Source: an uncultured Flavobacteriaceae bacterium
GTDB taxonomy: Bacteria > Bacteroidota > Bacteroidia > Flavobacteriales > Flavobacteriaceae
Length of the DNA stretch: 64,000 bases
Assembly (NCBI GenBank): GCA_913048115.1
Contig: CAJWVI010000001.1
Span: 80,059-144,058, forward strand
Reading direction: 5' to 3'
Part shown: positions 1 to 10,366 of the stretch, one piece after another
How the letters are laid out: every line of letters begins with the position of its first letter
Numbering within the stretch: the first letter of the stretch is position 1
Notes under the pieces: model-generated
What the model was told of the DNA's origin: nothing
Seen by the model: only the letters and a program-made list of their open reading frames with translations
Database searches by the model: none
Program-made: the position numbers and the translations under genes

Positions 1-347
1 CAAGGATTCAGGAAAATCCCTCACAGATGGTGCTAAAGGTAACCTTTGGAAACAAAACGAGCCTTCATTATTTTACAAATCCAAAAAACTTAGACCTTCC
101 AAAAGAGCAACTTGATATTTCTAAAACTCTTTCAGAAAAAGGGATTATATACACAGTTACATCAAAGACATTACAAAAAAACGTGTATTTATATACAGAT
201 AATGCAGCACATTTTACTAACAACTTTTTTGACCTTTTACCAGGAGAAACCAAAGAAGTAAGCGCAGATACCACTAGAGAATTGCCAAACCGAGTTTTAT
301 ATAAAACATTAAACGGCGTACATCAAAGAATCAATCTAACACCATGA
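1..347 (+). CDS. C-terminal fragment of probable beta-mannosidase (GH2), truncated by window edge
   Basis: Frame is open from base 3 to the stop at 347; Ig-like C-terminal sequence (...VTSKTLQKNVYLYTDNAAHFTNNFFDLLPGETKEV...) typical of GH2 mannosidases. Confidence 0.7.
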   Translation, partial: RIQENPSQMVLKVTFGNKTSLHYFTNPKNLDLPKEQLDISKTLSEKGIIYTVTSKTLQKNVYLYTDNAAHFTNNFFDLLPGETKEVSADTTRELPNRVLYKTLNGVHQRINLTP

Positions 348-2626
348 AAAACATCTTATTAGTATGCATCTTATTTAACGTACTAGCTTGTCAAAATACA
401 GAACGCTCTTGGGTTGTTGATGAAATTGCTATTATTCCAGCGCCACAGCAAATAACAGTAGGGAAGGGATATTTTGAAATACCACAAAAAATACGCATCC
501 AAGCTCCAGCTGTTTTTGACAATGAATCTCATCTTTTAGGCTCATATTTAAAAAACACAGCTGCTGTTGAATACTTAAAAGGGAGTAGAATAGATGCTCC
601 AAATATTATTTTTGAAATAGACAATACCATTATAAAAGAGGGTTATATTTTAGCCGTTTTAGCCAATAAAATTTTAATTAAAGCCAACAGCTCATCTGGT
701 GCTTTTTATGCAGTACAGTCATTAATACAGTTATTGCCGCCAAAACTAGACCAGGAACCTCCAACATGGCTTGGCGCAATTAAAATACCTGTTCACACAA
801 TACAAGATGCTCCAGCATTTCCATATCGCGGGATGCACCTAGATGTATCACGTCATTTTTTCCCAAAAGAATTTATCAAAAAATATATAGCTCATCTGGC
901 TTCTTTAAAAATGAACACATTTCATTGGCACTTAACAGACGACCAAGGATGGCGCATTGAGATAAAACAATATCCAGAGTTAACCAGTAAAGGAGCCTAT
1001 CGAGAAGAAACCTTGATAGGGCATTATAATGAATCGCCACAAAAATTTGATGGGAAACGCTATGGAGGTTTTTATACCCAAGAAGAGGTCAAAGAAATTG
1101 TTGCTTTTGCCAAACAACATCATGTAAGCGTCATTCCAGAGATAGAGTTACCTGGCCACGCGCAGGCAGCAATTCACGGCTATCCAGAACTAGGCTGCAG
1201 TGGTGAGCAAGTTCCTGTAGCCACAAAATGGGGTGTTTTTGAGAATATTTATTGTCCAAAACCAGAAACATTTACCTTCCTTAAAAATGTATTGGATGAG
1301 GTGATGCCACTATTCCCTAGCCAGTATATCCATATTGGTGGTGATGAAGCGCCAAAAACTGCCTGGAAAAAGTGTGCGCATTGCCAAGCATTAATAAAAG
1401 AAAAAGCATTGGGAGATGAACACGGCCTGCAAAGTTATTTCATCAAAGAAATAGAGATGCACATCAACAAAAAAGGAAAAAAAATCATTGGTTGGGATGA
1501 AATCTTAGAAGGAGGCTTGGCGCCCAATGCAACGGTAATGTCTTGGCGAGGTACCCAAGGCGCAGTAGCGGCAGCAAAGCAAGGGCATGATGTTATATTA
1601 ACCCCTACATCGCATGCTTATTTCGATTATTATCAAGCAACCTATGATGATGAACCTACTGCTATTGGAGGATATTTACCCTTAAAAAAAGTCTATGGTT
1701 TTAATCCAATACCTAAGGCGCTTCAGGGCACAGATGCTTCCAAACATGTATTAGGAGCTCAGGGCAACATATGGACAGAGTACATGAAAACTCCAGATCA
1801 AGTAATGTATATGGCATTTCCAAGAATATTAGCGATGAGTGAAGTAGTTTGGACAGGTGCTACCTCAGATTTAGATAAAGAGTACAGTAGTTTCTTATCA
1901 CGACTAGAACCCTACCTAGAGAGGCTTGATGCTAAAGGTATAAACTACGCCAATCATCTTTTTGATTTAGAAGGGACGGTTGTAAAAAAAGAAGGGCAAG
2001 TATTTTATGAGCTAAGCACTCCTACTGCAGGAAAACAAATAAAATACAGCGTTAACAATGCCTTGGAACAAACATATATCAAACCATTTATTGTTTCTAC
2101 AGATGCTACTATAAAAGGGCAAGTTTATAAAAATAAAAATCCAGTAGGGCGAAGTTTTTCAGACACGATTAAGTATCATAAGGCTATAAAGGCAACAGTA
2201 GCTGTGAATGTTGCGCCACATCCAGCCTATGGCGCAGGTGGGGTTAAGGCTTTAATTAACGGCGTATGGGGAAGTAATACTCGTTTTGGTGATAAAGAAT
2301 GGCTGGGCTTTTGGGGCGATGATTTGGAGATTACCATAACATTTCCAGAACCTACAGAAATTTCTAAAATAAGCACACGTTTTTATAATGCCAATGGGCA
2401 GTGGCTGTATGCTCCTAAAGAGATTGAAATTCAAACCGATTATGGGATACTACAAAAAGTTAATCTTCCGGGTACCGATCAAACAATTTTGGATGTGAAC
2501 CTTGGGGTAGGTGTAACTACTTCTTTTATTAAGATCTCTATTCCCAGCTACGGCATTATTCCAGATGGCCTGCAAGGAGCGGGTAATAAAGCGTGGACTT
2601 TTATTGATGAAATTGTAATACAGTAA
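344..2626 (+). CDS. Beta-N-acetylhexosaminidase, GH20, lipoprotein
   Basis: 760 aa; lipobox-like NVLAC; GH20 motifs HWHLTDDQGWRIEI and HIGGDEAPKTAW; ATGA overlap with upstream gene. Confidence 0.93.
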   Translation: MKNILLVCILFNVLACQNTERSWVVDEIAIIPAPQQITVGKGYFEIPQKIRIQAPAVFDNESHLLGSYLKNTAAVEYLKGSRIDAPNIIFEIDNTIIKEGYILAVLANKILIKANSSSGAFYAVQSLIQLLPPKLDQEPPTWLGAIKIPVHTIQDAPAFPYRGMHLDVSRHFFPKEFIKKYIAHLASLKMNTFHWHLTDDQGWRIEIKQYPELTSKGAYREETLIGHYNESPQKFDGKRYGGFYTQEEVKEIVAFAKQHHVSVIPEIELPGHAQAAIHGYPELGCSGEQVPVATKWGVFENIYCPKPETFTFLKNVLDEVMPLFPSQYIHIGGDEAPKTAWKKCAHCQALIKEKALGDEHGLQSYFIKEIEMHINKKGKKIIGWDEILEGGLAPNATVMSWRGTQGAVAAAKQGHDVILTPTSHAYFDYYQATYDDEPTAIGGYLPLKKVYGFNPIPKALQGTDASKHVLGAQGNIWTEYMKTPDQVMYMAFPRILAMSEVVWTGATSDLDKEYSSFLSRLEPYLERLDAKGINYANHLFDLEGTVVKKEGQVFYELSTPTAGKQIKYSVNNALEQTYIKPFIVSTDATIKGQVYKNKNPVGRSFSDTIKYHKAIKATVAVNVAPHPAYGAGGVKALINGVWGSNTRFGDKEWLGFWGDDLEITITFPEPTEISKISTRFYNANGQWLYAPKEIEIQTDYGILQKVNLPGTDQTILDVNLGVGVTTSFIKISIPSYGIIPDGLQGAGNKAWTFIDEIVIQ

Positions 2627-3379
2627 TTAACTCTTATTTACAATGGTAGAAGAGGCCTGATCTAAGCACATGACCGTTAAATCTGCAATATTTACATGTG
2701 GCGGTCTGCTAATTGCAAAATAGATAACATCTGCAACATCCTCTGGTTTTAACGGAGTGAAATTTTGATATACCTTTTGTGCGCGGTCTGTGTCTTGTTT
2801 AAAGCGTACTTTGCTAAACTCTGTCTCCACCAATCCAGGATTAATGGAGCCTACTTTAATACCCGTTCCATTTAAATCTAGACGCATACCTTGATTTATT
2901 GCATCTACAGCATGTTTGCTAGCACAATATACATTGCCATTTGGGTATACCTCTTTTCCTGCAGTCGATCCAATATTAATGATATGTCCAGAACTATTAG
3001 CAATCATTTGCGGAATAATGGCCTTACTAACATACAACAATCCTTTCACGTTAATATCTAGCATGGCATCCCAATCGTCTATAGATCCATTTTGAATAGC
3101 ATCTAGGCCATGAGCATTACCTGCATTATTAATTAAAATATCAATGGTATCGAAGCCTTTGGGAAGGTTTGTAAGCAGCGCTTTAACGCTATCCTTGTCA
3201 CGCACATCAAAAGTGAGTGTTTGCACTTCTGTATGTTTTGATAATTCTGCGGCAATAGCCTTTAATCGTTCTTGGCGTCTTCCGCACAAGACAAGGTTGA
3301 TGTTGTTTTTTGCAAAAAGAGTAGCAGTAGCACGTCCAATTCCTGAGGTGGCACCTGTAATAAGAGCAGTTTTTTTCAT
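2627..3379 (-). CDS. SDR family NAD(P)-dependent oxidoreductase
   Basis: TGATSGIG cofactor motif, NNAG, YCASKHAV catalytic motif; likely start at internal MKK. Confidence 0.92.
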   Translation of the reverse strand: MKKTALITGATSGIGRATATLFAKNNINLVLCGRRQERLKAIAAELSKHTEVQTLTFDVRDKDSVKALLTNLPKGFDTIDILINNAGNAHGLDAIQNGSIDDWDAMLDINVKGLLYVSKAIIPQMIANSSGHIINIGSTAGKEVYPNGNVYCASKHAVDAINQGMRLDLNGTGIKVGSINPGLVETEFSKVRFKQDTDRAQKVYQNFTPLKPEDVADVIYFAISRPPHVNIADLTVMCLDQASSTIVNKS

Positions 3380-3705
3380 AAGAGACAGCAAGACTGAAAT
3401 AACAAACGCATGCGAAAGGTTTAAAAATACAGCAAAGGTGAATGCTAGATCATTTCAGAAATTATTATTTACAAATGTACAAGCTAAAAGTTATAAAAAC
3501 AGTCTTAAAATTTTATTAAGAAACTTGACTTCAAGCATTAGTTCCCTTACATTTAACCCTTAGAAAAAAAACGATATTTTACGTAACGTGCTTACTAAAA
3601 TTTCGTCCTTAGTATTGATGAGCAATACTACCTAATTTTACACTAGCAGCGCTAGGTATTTTTACTAGGTATGGATTAACATAATTTAGATTATAAAATA
3701 GGACT

Positions 3706-4710
3706 ATGGAACAAACAGCTACGCCCACAGATATTGGCGCATTGAACGAGAAAATTGAGAAAGAAAGTGCTTTTGTAGACATTCTCACCATGGAAATGAA
3801 TAAAGTAATTGTGGGTCAAAAACACATGATTGAACGATTGCTTATTGGCTTACTTGGTCAAGGTCACATCCTTTTGGAAGGGGTCCCTGGACTAGCAAAA
3901 ACATTAGCGATTAACACCCTCTCTAAAGCAGTACACGGCAGTTTTAGCCGTGTGCAATTTACACCAGATTTACTTCCAGCAGATGTAGTTGGTACCCTTA
4001 TATACAACATGAAGGACAATGACTTTAGCATAAAAAAAGGTCCTATTTTTGCTAATTTTGTATTGGCAGATGAGATCAATAGAGCCCCCGCGAAAGTACA
4101 ATCTGCACTATTAGAGGCCATGCAAGAAAAGCAGGTTACCATTGGTGATACAACATTTGTTTTAGACAAACCATTTCTAGTAATGGCAACACAAAACCCT
4201 ATTGAGCAAGAAGGAACCTATCCTTTACCAGAAGCTCAAATAGATAGGTTTATGTTAAAAACGGTTATAAAATACCCAAGCTTAGAAGATGAGCAATTAA
4301 TTGTTCGTCAAAATCTTAAAGGAGGATTTGAGCAAATCAACCCTGTGGTTACTGTAGAACAAATTTTACGCGCACAAAGTGCGGTTCGAGAAGTGTATAT
4401 GGATGAAAAAATAGAAAAATATATTTTAGACATCATCTTTGCAACACGTACTCCAGAAAACTATAAACTGTCAGAACTAGCACCGCTTATAAGTAATGGA
4501 GCCTCTCCTCGTGGTAGTATTAATCTTGCGGTTGCTGCAAAGTGTTATGCATTTATTAAGCGAAGAGGCTATGTAGTGCCAGAAGATGTACGTGCAGTGG
4601 TTCATGATGTGCTTCGACATAGAATAGGGATCACCTATGAGGCAGAAGCAGAAAATGTAACAACAGAAGATATAATCAACAAGATTGTTAATGTTATCGA
4701 AGTGCCATAA
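3706..4710 (+). CDS. MoxR-family AAA+ ATPase
   Basis: LEGVPGLAKT Walker A, DEINRAPAKVQSALLEAMQE Walker B; followed by DUF58 and Bat genes. Confidence 0.95.
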   Translation: MEQTATPTDIGALNEKIEKESAFVDILTMEMNKVIVGQKHMIERLLIGLLGQGHILLEGVPGLAKTLAINTLSKAVHGSFSRVQFTPDLLPADVVGTLIYNMKDNDFSIKKGPIFANFVLADEINRAPAKVQSALLEAMQEKQVTIGDTTFVLDKPFLVMATQNPIEQEGTYPLPEAQIDRFMLKTVIKYPSLEDEQLIVRQNLKGGFEQINPVVTVEQILRAQSAVREVYMDEKIEKYILDIIFATRTPENYKLSELAPLISNGASPRGSINLAVAAKCYAFIKRRGYVVPEDVRAVVHDVLRHRIGITYEAEAENVTTEDIINKIVNVIEVP

Positions 4711-4815
4711 CAAGATGCTTTGTTTTGTAATTAAAACCACAATAAACACGACGCCCTAGCCCTTTTAAATTTAAAGGCATGCTTGCATCAAAACTCCCCC
4801 GCTGTTACCAATACA

Positions 4816-5679
4816 ATGGATACTAAAGAACTCTTAAAAAAAGTACGCAAAATTGAAATCAAAACACGTCGTTTAAGCGACCACGTATTTGGTGGAGAGT
4901 ACCACAGTACCTTTAAGGGCCGCGGGATGACTTTCAGTGAAGTACGCCAATATCAATATGGGGATGATGTAAGAAACATAGACTGGAATGTAACAGCAAG
5001 GTACAATGAGCCTCACATCAAAGTTTTTGAAGAAGAGCGAGAGCTTACTTTAATGCTTATGGCAGATATTAGTGGATCTGAGTTTTTTGGAACAGACACC
5101 CAGTTTAAAAATGAAATCATTACTGAAATTGTAGCGACACTTGCCTTTTCTGCGATGCAGAACAATGACAAAGTTGGTATTATTTTATTTACAGATCAGA
5201 TAGAATTGTTTGTGCCACCAAAAAAGGGAAAGACTCATATTCTTAGAATTATTAGGGAATTATTAGAGTTTAAACCGGTGAGTAAAAAGACAGATTTAAG
5301 TCAAGCCCTTAAATATCTCACCAATGTTATGAAGAAGAAGGCTATTGTTTTTGTGCTTTCAGATTTTATTACAGATGGCTATAAAGACACCCTTAAAATT
5401 GTTGCCAGAAAGCACGATGTAACTGGCATACGAGTTTATGACACAAGAGAACAGACCATGCCAAATCTAGGAATGGTACAAATGGAAGATAAAGAAACAG
5501 GAGAGTCTATCTTGGTTCATACGGGATCTAAAGCGGTTCGTAATCACTACGAGAGCTATCATAAAGATCGCGTTGCTTATTATCAAGATGCGTTTTCCAA
5601 AAGCGGTGCTGGAACCATTGCCTGTAGAGTAGATGAAAGTTATGTAAAGAAATTATTAGGGTATTTTAAAAGAAGATAG
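4816..5679 (+). CDS. DUF58 domain protein
   Basis: GRGMTFSEVRQYQYGDDVRNIDWNVTARYNEPHIKVFEEERELT signature; start assigned at MDTKELL. Confidence 0.92.
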   Translation: MDTKELLKKVRKIEIKTRRLSDHVFGGEYHSTFKGRGMTFSEVRQYQYGDDVRNIDWNVTARYNEPHIKVFEEERELTLMLMADISGSEFFGTDTQFKNEIITEIVATLAFSAMQNNDKVGIILFTDQIELFVPPKKGKTHILRIIRELLEFKPVSKKTDLSQALKYLTNVMKKKAIVFVLSDFITDGYKDTLKIVARKHDVTGIRVYDTREQTMPNLGMVQMEDKETGESILVHTGSKAVRNHYESYHKDRVAYYQDAFSKSGAGTIACRVDESYVKKLLGYFKRR

Positions 5680-5718
5680 CAGCAAGTAACGGCGCTTAAA
5701 CAAAACAATAAACAACTA

Positions 5719-7404
5719 TTGAAGACCATACATTACATACAGCTATTAAAACATCAATGCACCAAAGCAGTAGTGCTATTGTTATTTTTGCTTTGTTTTT
5801 CAGCAACAGCACAAGTAACAACTAAGGTTGATACAACAGCTATTAAAATTGGAGAAGAGCTTCGTATACAATTTGAAATAGAGGCAGATTCTATAGATTT
5901 GGTTGTGTTTCCAGACCAACAAAGTTTTTTGCCCCTCGAAGTTATAGCGCGGTATGCCACAGACACAACCTACACCCGTTCAAAAATAAAGTACAGAAAA
6001 CAATACGGGCTCACTCAGTTTGATTCTGGAAGGTACACCATACCAAGACAAAAAATTATTTTCAATAACACATTTTTTCTTTCTGATTCTATTGTAGTTG
6101 AGGTTCGGGACGTAGTGGTTGATACCACCAAGCAAAAAATGTTTGATATTAAGGCGGCAGTTGTAGTAGAAGAACCTCCGTTTCAAGTACCCAACACCTT
6201 ATATTGGATGCTTTTATTGGCGCTTTTTGCAGCTGGAGTGTGGTATGCTGTAAGGCGCAGGAAGAAAAAAGCCGAAGCAGAAAAACAATTACCTCCCTAT
6301 GAGGAAGCTATTGTAGCATTAAAAGAATTAGACAGCACTCGCTACCTTGTGCAAAACAATTCTAAAGAATACTATTCTTTATTAACCGAAATTGTAAAAA
6401 AATATCTTGATAGAGAAGTAGATGATACAGCTTTAGAGAGCACAACAGAGGAGTTGATAGATGGACTCAACACATTAAAAAGAGAAGGAAATTTTGATTT
6501 TGAAATAAGAGACATACAAAACTTAGACACTATTTTAAAACGAGCAGATTTAGTAAAATTTGCCAAAATGCAACAAGGCTCTGGGCAAGCACAAGCAGAT
6601 AGAACAACGGTTGAAGAAATTATTAACAACACCCATGAAGCTATTCCAGAACCTACACAAGAGGAATTACTGCAAGACGTATTGTATCAAGAGACATTAC
6701 AAAAAAAGAAGCTTCGCAAGAAAATAGTAGTGCTTGGATCAAGTATTATGCTTTTTCTATTTATTGCTGCTGCTGGTTTTTCAAGTCTTTATGGGTTTGG
6801 CACTTTAAAAGAGACTGTTTTTGGCAATTCTTTGAAAGACTCCTTAGAAGGAAGATGGTATAAAAGCCAATACGGTGCTCCCGGACTTATTATTGAAACG
6901 CCAGAAATACTAGTTAGGCAAGAAAGAGTTATCCCTTTAGACACTTTAAAGGGAGTTTCTCCAGCGAGTCTTTTTAGGTACGGTACCATTGGAGATGCCT
7001 TATATGTTTCACTTTCAGTTACAAAAGTAAACGACCAGACAAACCAACAGGAGCAGGGTATTAATCTAGATGCCGCTATTGAGCAGGCATTAGAGATCCT
7101 AGAAGACTCAGGGGCATTAAATTTGGTGGTAAAACGCGAGTCTTTTTCTTCAAAAGAGGGGGTGAACGGAGTAAAAGCTTTTGGTGACTTTAACCTTAAA
7201 TTACCCAACGGTAAAATTTCTGAAGAAAAAATGACCTATGAAATGCTATTGTTTCAACAAGGCACTGCAATCCAGATGGTTTGCGTTGTTTTTGAAAGAG
7301 ATGTAGCCTACGCCAACCAAATAAAAGACAGAATTATTAATTCTATAGAGGTGCCAATTCAAAAAGAAGGTCAAAATAAAAAACCACCACAAAATGCTCA
7401 ATAA
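5719..7404 (+). CDS. Bat-operon two-TM protein of unknown function (BatD-like N-terminal half)
   Basis: 561 aa, TTG start; signal peptide; TM LYWMLLLALFAAGVWYAV; second TM IMLFLFIAAAGFSSLYGF; located between DUF58 and batA. Confidence 0.75.
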   Translation: MKTIHYIQLLKHQCTKAVVLLLFLLCFSATAQVTTKVDTTAIKIGEELRIQFEIEADSIDLVVFPDQQSFLPLEVIARYATDTTYTRSKIKYRKQYGLTQFDSGRYTIPRQKIIFNNTFFLSDSIVVEVRDVVVDTTKQKMFDIKAAVVVEEPPFQVPNTLYWMLLLALFAAGVWYAVRRRKKKAEAEKQLPPYEEAIVALKELDSTRYLVQNNSKEYYSLLTEIVKKYLDREVDDTALESTTEELIDGLNTLKREGNFDFEIRDIQNLDTILKRADLVKFAKMQQGSGQAQADRTTVEEIINNTHEAIPEPTQEELLQDVLYQETLQKKKLRKKIVVLGSSIMLFLFIAAAGFSSLYGFGTLKETVFGNSLKDSLEGRWYKSQYGAPGLIIETPEILVRQERVIPLDTLKGVSPASLFRYGTIGDALYVSLSVTKVNDQTNQQEQGINLDAAIEQALEILEDSGALNLVVKRESFSSKEGVNGVKAFGDFNLKLPNGKISEEKMTYEMLLFQQGTAIQMVCVVFERDVAYANQIKDRIINSIEVPIQKEGQNKKPPQNAQ

Positions 7405-8398
7405 TTTTGAATTTGTAAATCCTCAGTTATTCTGGTTGTTGTTGCTACTTCCGGTTGTTGCACTGTGGTATTTTATGAAGCGAAACAAACAAACAGCAGC
7501 CCTTAAAATATCAAGTATCAAAGGATTTAAAACCTCCAAGAACTGGTTGGCTAGATTGCGCCCATTATTGTTTTTCTTACGCTTGCTCACATTAGCTGCC
7601 GTTATTGTTGCTATGGCAAGACCTAGAACCGTTGATCAAACCACAAGAATAGTTAATAATAAAGGAATAGATATTGTGATTGCAATTGATGTTTCGGCAA
7701 GTATGCTGGCAAGAGATTTAAAGCCAAATAGATTAAAAGCATTAAAAAGTGTAGCGGCAGGCTTTATTAGAGACCGCATCACAGACCGTATAGGCCTTGT
7801 AGAATATGCTGGAGAAAGCTATACTAAAACCCCTTTAACGAGTGATAAAAACATTGTGCTAGCCTCTTTAAAAAGCATTGAATACAACACCATAATTGAG
7901 GGCGGTACCGCTATTGGTTCTGGATTAGCAACAGCAGTAAATAGGCTAAAAGAGAGTCGTGCTAAAAGCAAGGTAATTATATTATTAACAGATGGAGTAA
8001 ATAATACAGGCTTTATAGATCCAAAAATAGCAAGTGAGCTTGCCAAAGAATTTGAAATAAAAGTGTACACTATTGGTTTAGGAACTAATGGAATGGCACA
8101 AAGCCCTATTGGAATAAGAGCAGATGGAAGTTTTCAATACGGGATGCAACAAGTAGAGATTGATGAAGCTCTTTTAAAAGAAATTGCAAAAACAACAGGG
8201 GGGACATACTTTAGAGCCACCAGTAACACAAAGCTAGAAGAGATTTATACCGAAATCAATGAACTTGAAAAAACAGATATAGAAGAGTTTAAATATACTA
8301 ATTACACAGAGCTGTATCGCCCTTGGGTGCTTTTGGCCTTGTGCTTATATTTGTTTGAATTAATCTTGCGTTACACCTTATTTAGAAGTTTTATTTAA
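7394..8398 (+). CDS. batA: BatA, von Willebrand factor A domain protein
   Basis: VWA MIDAS motif DVSASML, N-terminal BatA TM segment, operon position. Confidence 0.9.
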   Translation: MLNNFEFVNPQLFWLLLLLPVVALWYFMKRNKQTAALKISSIKGFKTSKNWLARLRPLLFFLRLLTLAAVIVAMARPRTVDQTTRIVNNKGIDIVIAIDVSASMLARDLKPNRLKALKSVAAGFIRDRITDRIGLVEYAGESYTKTPLTSDKNIVLASLKSIEYNTIIEGGTAIGSGLATAVNRLKESRAKSKVIILLTDGVNNTGFIDPKIASELAKEFEIKVYTIGLGTNGMAQSPIGIRADGSFQYGMQQVEIDEALLKEIAKTTGGTYFRATSNTKLEEIYTEINELEKTDIEEFKYTNYTELYRPWVLLALCLYLFELILRYTLFRSFI

Positions 8399-8401
8399 AC
8401 T

Positions 8402-9448
8402 ATGTATCAACTAGAAGAACCTATTTATTTTTATGCACTACTAGCCATACCGGCTGTGTTATTGTTGTACTTATTGGTCTGGGTATGGAAAAAAAGAGCC
8501 CAGCATACTTTTGCAAATACTACCTTGCTGGCAGTTTTAAGCCCCGATCAATCTATATTTAAAGGATTTTTAAAGCTATTGCTTACCTTGTTGGCATTGG
8601 CATGTATGGGGTTTGCTTTGGTAAATCCAAAAATTGGAACGAAACTTGAAACGGTAAAGCGAGAGGGCGTTGATGTAGTGTTTGCATTAGATGTTTCCAG
8701 AAGTATGTTGGCAGAAGACATTGCTCCCAACCGTTTAGAGAAGTCAAAGCAGCTGGTTCGCCAGATTATCAGCACCCTTGCAGGTGATAGAATTGGTATT
8801 ATAGGCTATGCAGGAAGTGCGTTTCCACAAGTGCCTATTACCACAGATTTTTCATCGGCACGTCTTTTTTTATCTGGCATGAACACCAATATGGTGAGCT
8901 CTCAAGGAACCGCCATGACACAGGCCATACAAATGGCAGAGACGTATTATAATGATGTTGACCAAAAAAATAGAGTACTTTTTATCATCAGTGACGGTGA
9001 AGATCATGAAGGAGATTATGCCAGTATTGCTGCCCAGGCAAATGAAAAAGGAATTAAAATTTATACCATTGGAGTAGGAACTAAACAAGGAGACAGAATA
9101 CCCATAAAGCGAAATGGTGTGGTTCAATCATACAAAAGAGATCAAGATAACAAGGTTGTTATCACACGTTTAAATGAAGCATCTCTGCAAGAAATAGCAG
9201 CGGCAGCACAAGGGCAATATATTGATGGAACCAACACAAAAGAAGTCGTAGAACAGGTGCAAAACATTTTAGGAGGCATGGATAAAAAGGAGTTTGATTC
9301 AAAACAGTTTTCAGATTTTAAGGATCAGTTTCAGTGGTTTTTGGCGGGTGCTTTATTGTTTCTAATACTAGATGTTTTCTTCTTGGAGCGCAAAACAAAA
9401 TGGATCAACAAACTCAATTTGTTTAACCAACAAAAAAAAGTGTCGTGA
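8402..9448 (+). CDS. batB: BatB, von Willebrand factor A domain protein
   Basis: DVSRSMLAEDI MIDAS motif; SDGEDHEG; operon position. Confidence 0.9.
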   Translation: MYQLEEPIYFYALLAIPAVLLLYLLVWVWKKRAQHTFANTTLLAVLSPDQSIFKGFLKLLLTLLALACMGFALVNPKIGTKLETVKREGVDVVFALDVSRSMLAEDIAPNRLEKSKQLVRQIISTLAGDRIGIIGYAGSAFPQVPITTDFSSARLFLSGMNTNMVSSQGTAMTQAIQMAETYYNDVDQKNRVLFIISDGEDHEGDYASIAAQANEKGIKIYTIGVGTKQGDRIPIKRNGVVQSYKRDQDNKVVITRLNEASLQEIAAAAQGQYIDGTNTKEVVEQVQNILGGMDKKEFDSKQFSDFKDQFQWFLAGALLFLILDVFFLERKTKWINKLNLFNQQKKVS

Positions 9449-10365
9449 AGCATATTTCAGCAAACATAGTACCCGGAATAACACCCTACAGCCAAAAGAG
9501 TAAAAAGCTAAGGAGTCTCTGCATGTATTTAGTTTTTATAGGGTCTGTGTTTTCTGCTCAAGGACAAACACCAGCCTTAGACCAAATTCAAAAAGACACA
9601 AAAGAAGCAGCAGTATATCTAAGTAAAGGATCTGAGGGCATGCAGAGAAACCAATTTGTTACTGGTGAAGTTGCTTATAGAAAAGCAATTGCTATCCAAG
9701 AAAAAAAGGTAACAGGAAACTACAATCTTGGAAACGCCTATTATAAAAACAGCAAAAATGATGAAGCCCTTGCTAGATTTTTGAAAGCAGCAACCAATGC
9801 TACTTCAAAGGGGGAGGCCCACCAAGCATTTCATAATTTAGGGAATGCATTGATGAATAAAAAAGACTACACAAGTGCTGTTGAGGCTTATAAAAATGCG
9901 CTTCGAAACAACCCAACCGACGATCAAAGCAGATATAATTTAGCCCTGGCAAAAGACATGCTAGAGAAAAACCCACCACAGGAAAGCGGTGATGATGAAA
10001 ATAAAGATCAAGATCAAAAAGACGATCAGGGTAAGGAAGATCAAAAAGACAAGCAAAACGATCAAGACAAACAAGACCAGGACGACAAAGATGATTCTGA
10101 GCAGCAAGAGGGAGAGGACCAAGAAGATAAAGATAAAGAGGGTGATCAACAAGATGATAAGGGAAGCCCAGACCAGCCTGAAGACCCTAAAGATGAACAA
10201 GGCAAGGCAGATCAACAAGAGCAGCAACCTGTTCCAGGAAAACTATCTCCTCAGGAGGTGCAAAACTTGTTGGAGTCTATGAATAATGAAGAAAAGAAAG
10301 TCCAAGATAAAATCAATGCAAAAAAACAAAAAGGAGCAAAGGTAAAATCTGAAAAAGATTGGTAA
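9445..10365 (+). CDS. batC: BatC, TPR protein with Asp/Gln/Lys-rich linker
   Basis: TPR repeats (GNAYYKNSKNDEALARF, AYKNALRNNPTDDQSRYNLALA) then low-complexity tail; GTG start overlapping batB stop. Confidence 0.85.
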   Translation: MKHISANIVPGITPYSQKSKKLRSLCMYLVFIGSVFSAQGQTPALDQIQKDTKEAAVYLSKGSEGMQRNQFVTGEVAYRKAIAIQEKKVTGNYNLGNAYYKNSKNDEALARFLKAATNATSKGEAHQAFHNLGNALMNKKDYTSAVEAYKNALRNNPTDDQSRYNLALAKDMLEKNPPQESGDDENKDQDQKDDQGKEDQKDKQNDQDKQDQDDKDDSEQQEGEDQEDKDKEGDQQDDKGSPDQPEDPKDEQGKADQQEQQPVPGKLSPQEVQNLLESMNNEEKKVQDKINAKKQKGAKVKSEKDW

Positions 10366-10366
10366 A

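Noticed and set aside
9961-10227. 88-aa very hydrophobic minus-strand ORF (MLLLLICLALFIFRVF...)
   Set aside because: Antisense of the Asp/Lys/Gln-rich BatC linker; GAT/GAC/AAA/CAA codons read backwards give Ile/Val/Leu/Phe. Composition artefact.
9989-10282. 97-aa Lys/Ile/Thr-rich plus-strand ORF
   Set aside because: Out-of-frame reading of the same BatC low-complexity DNA.
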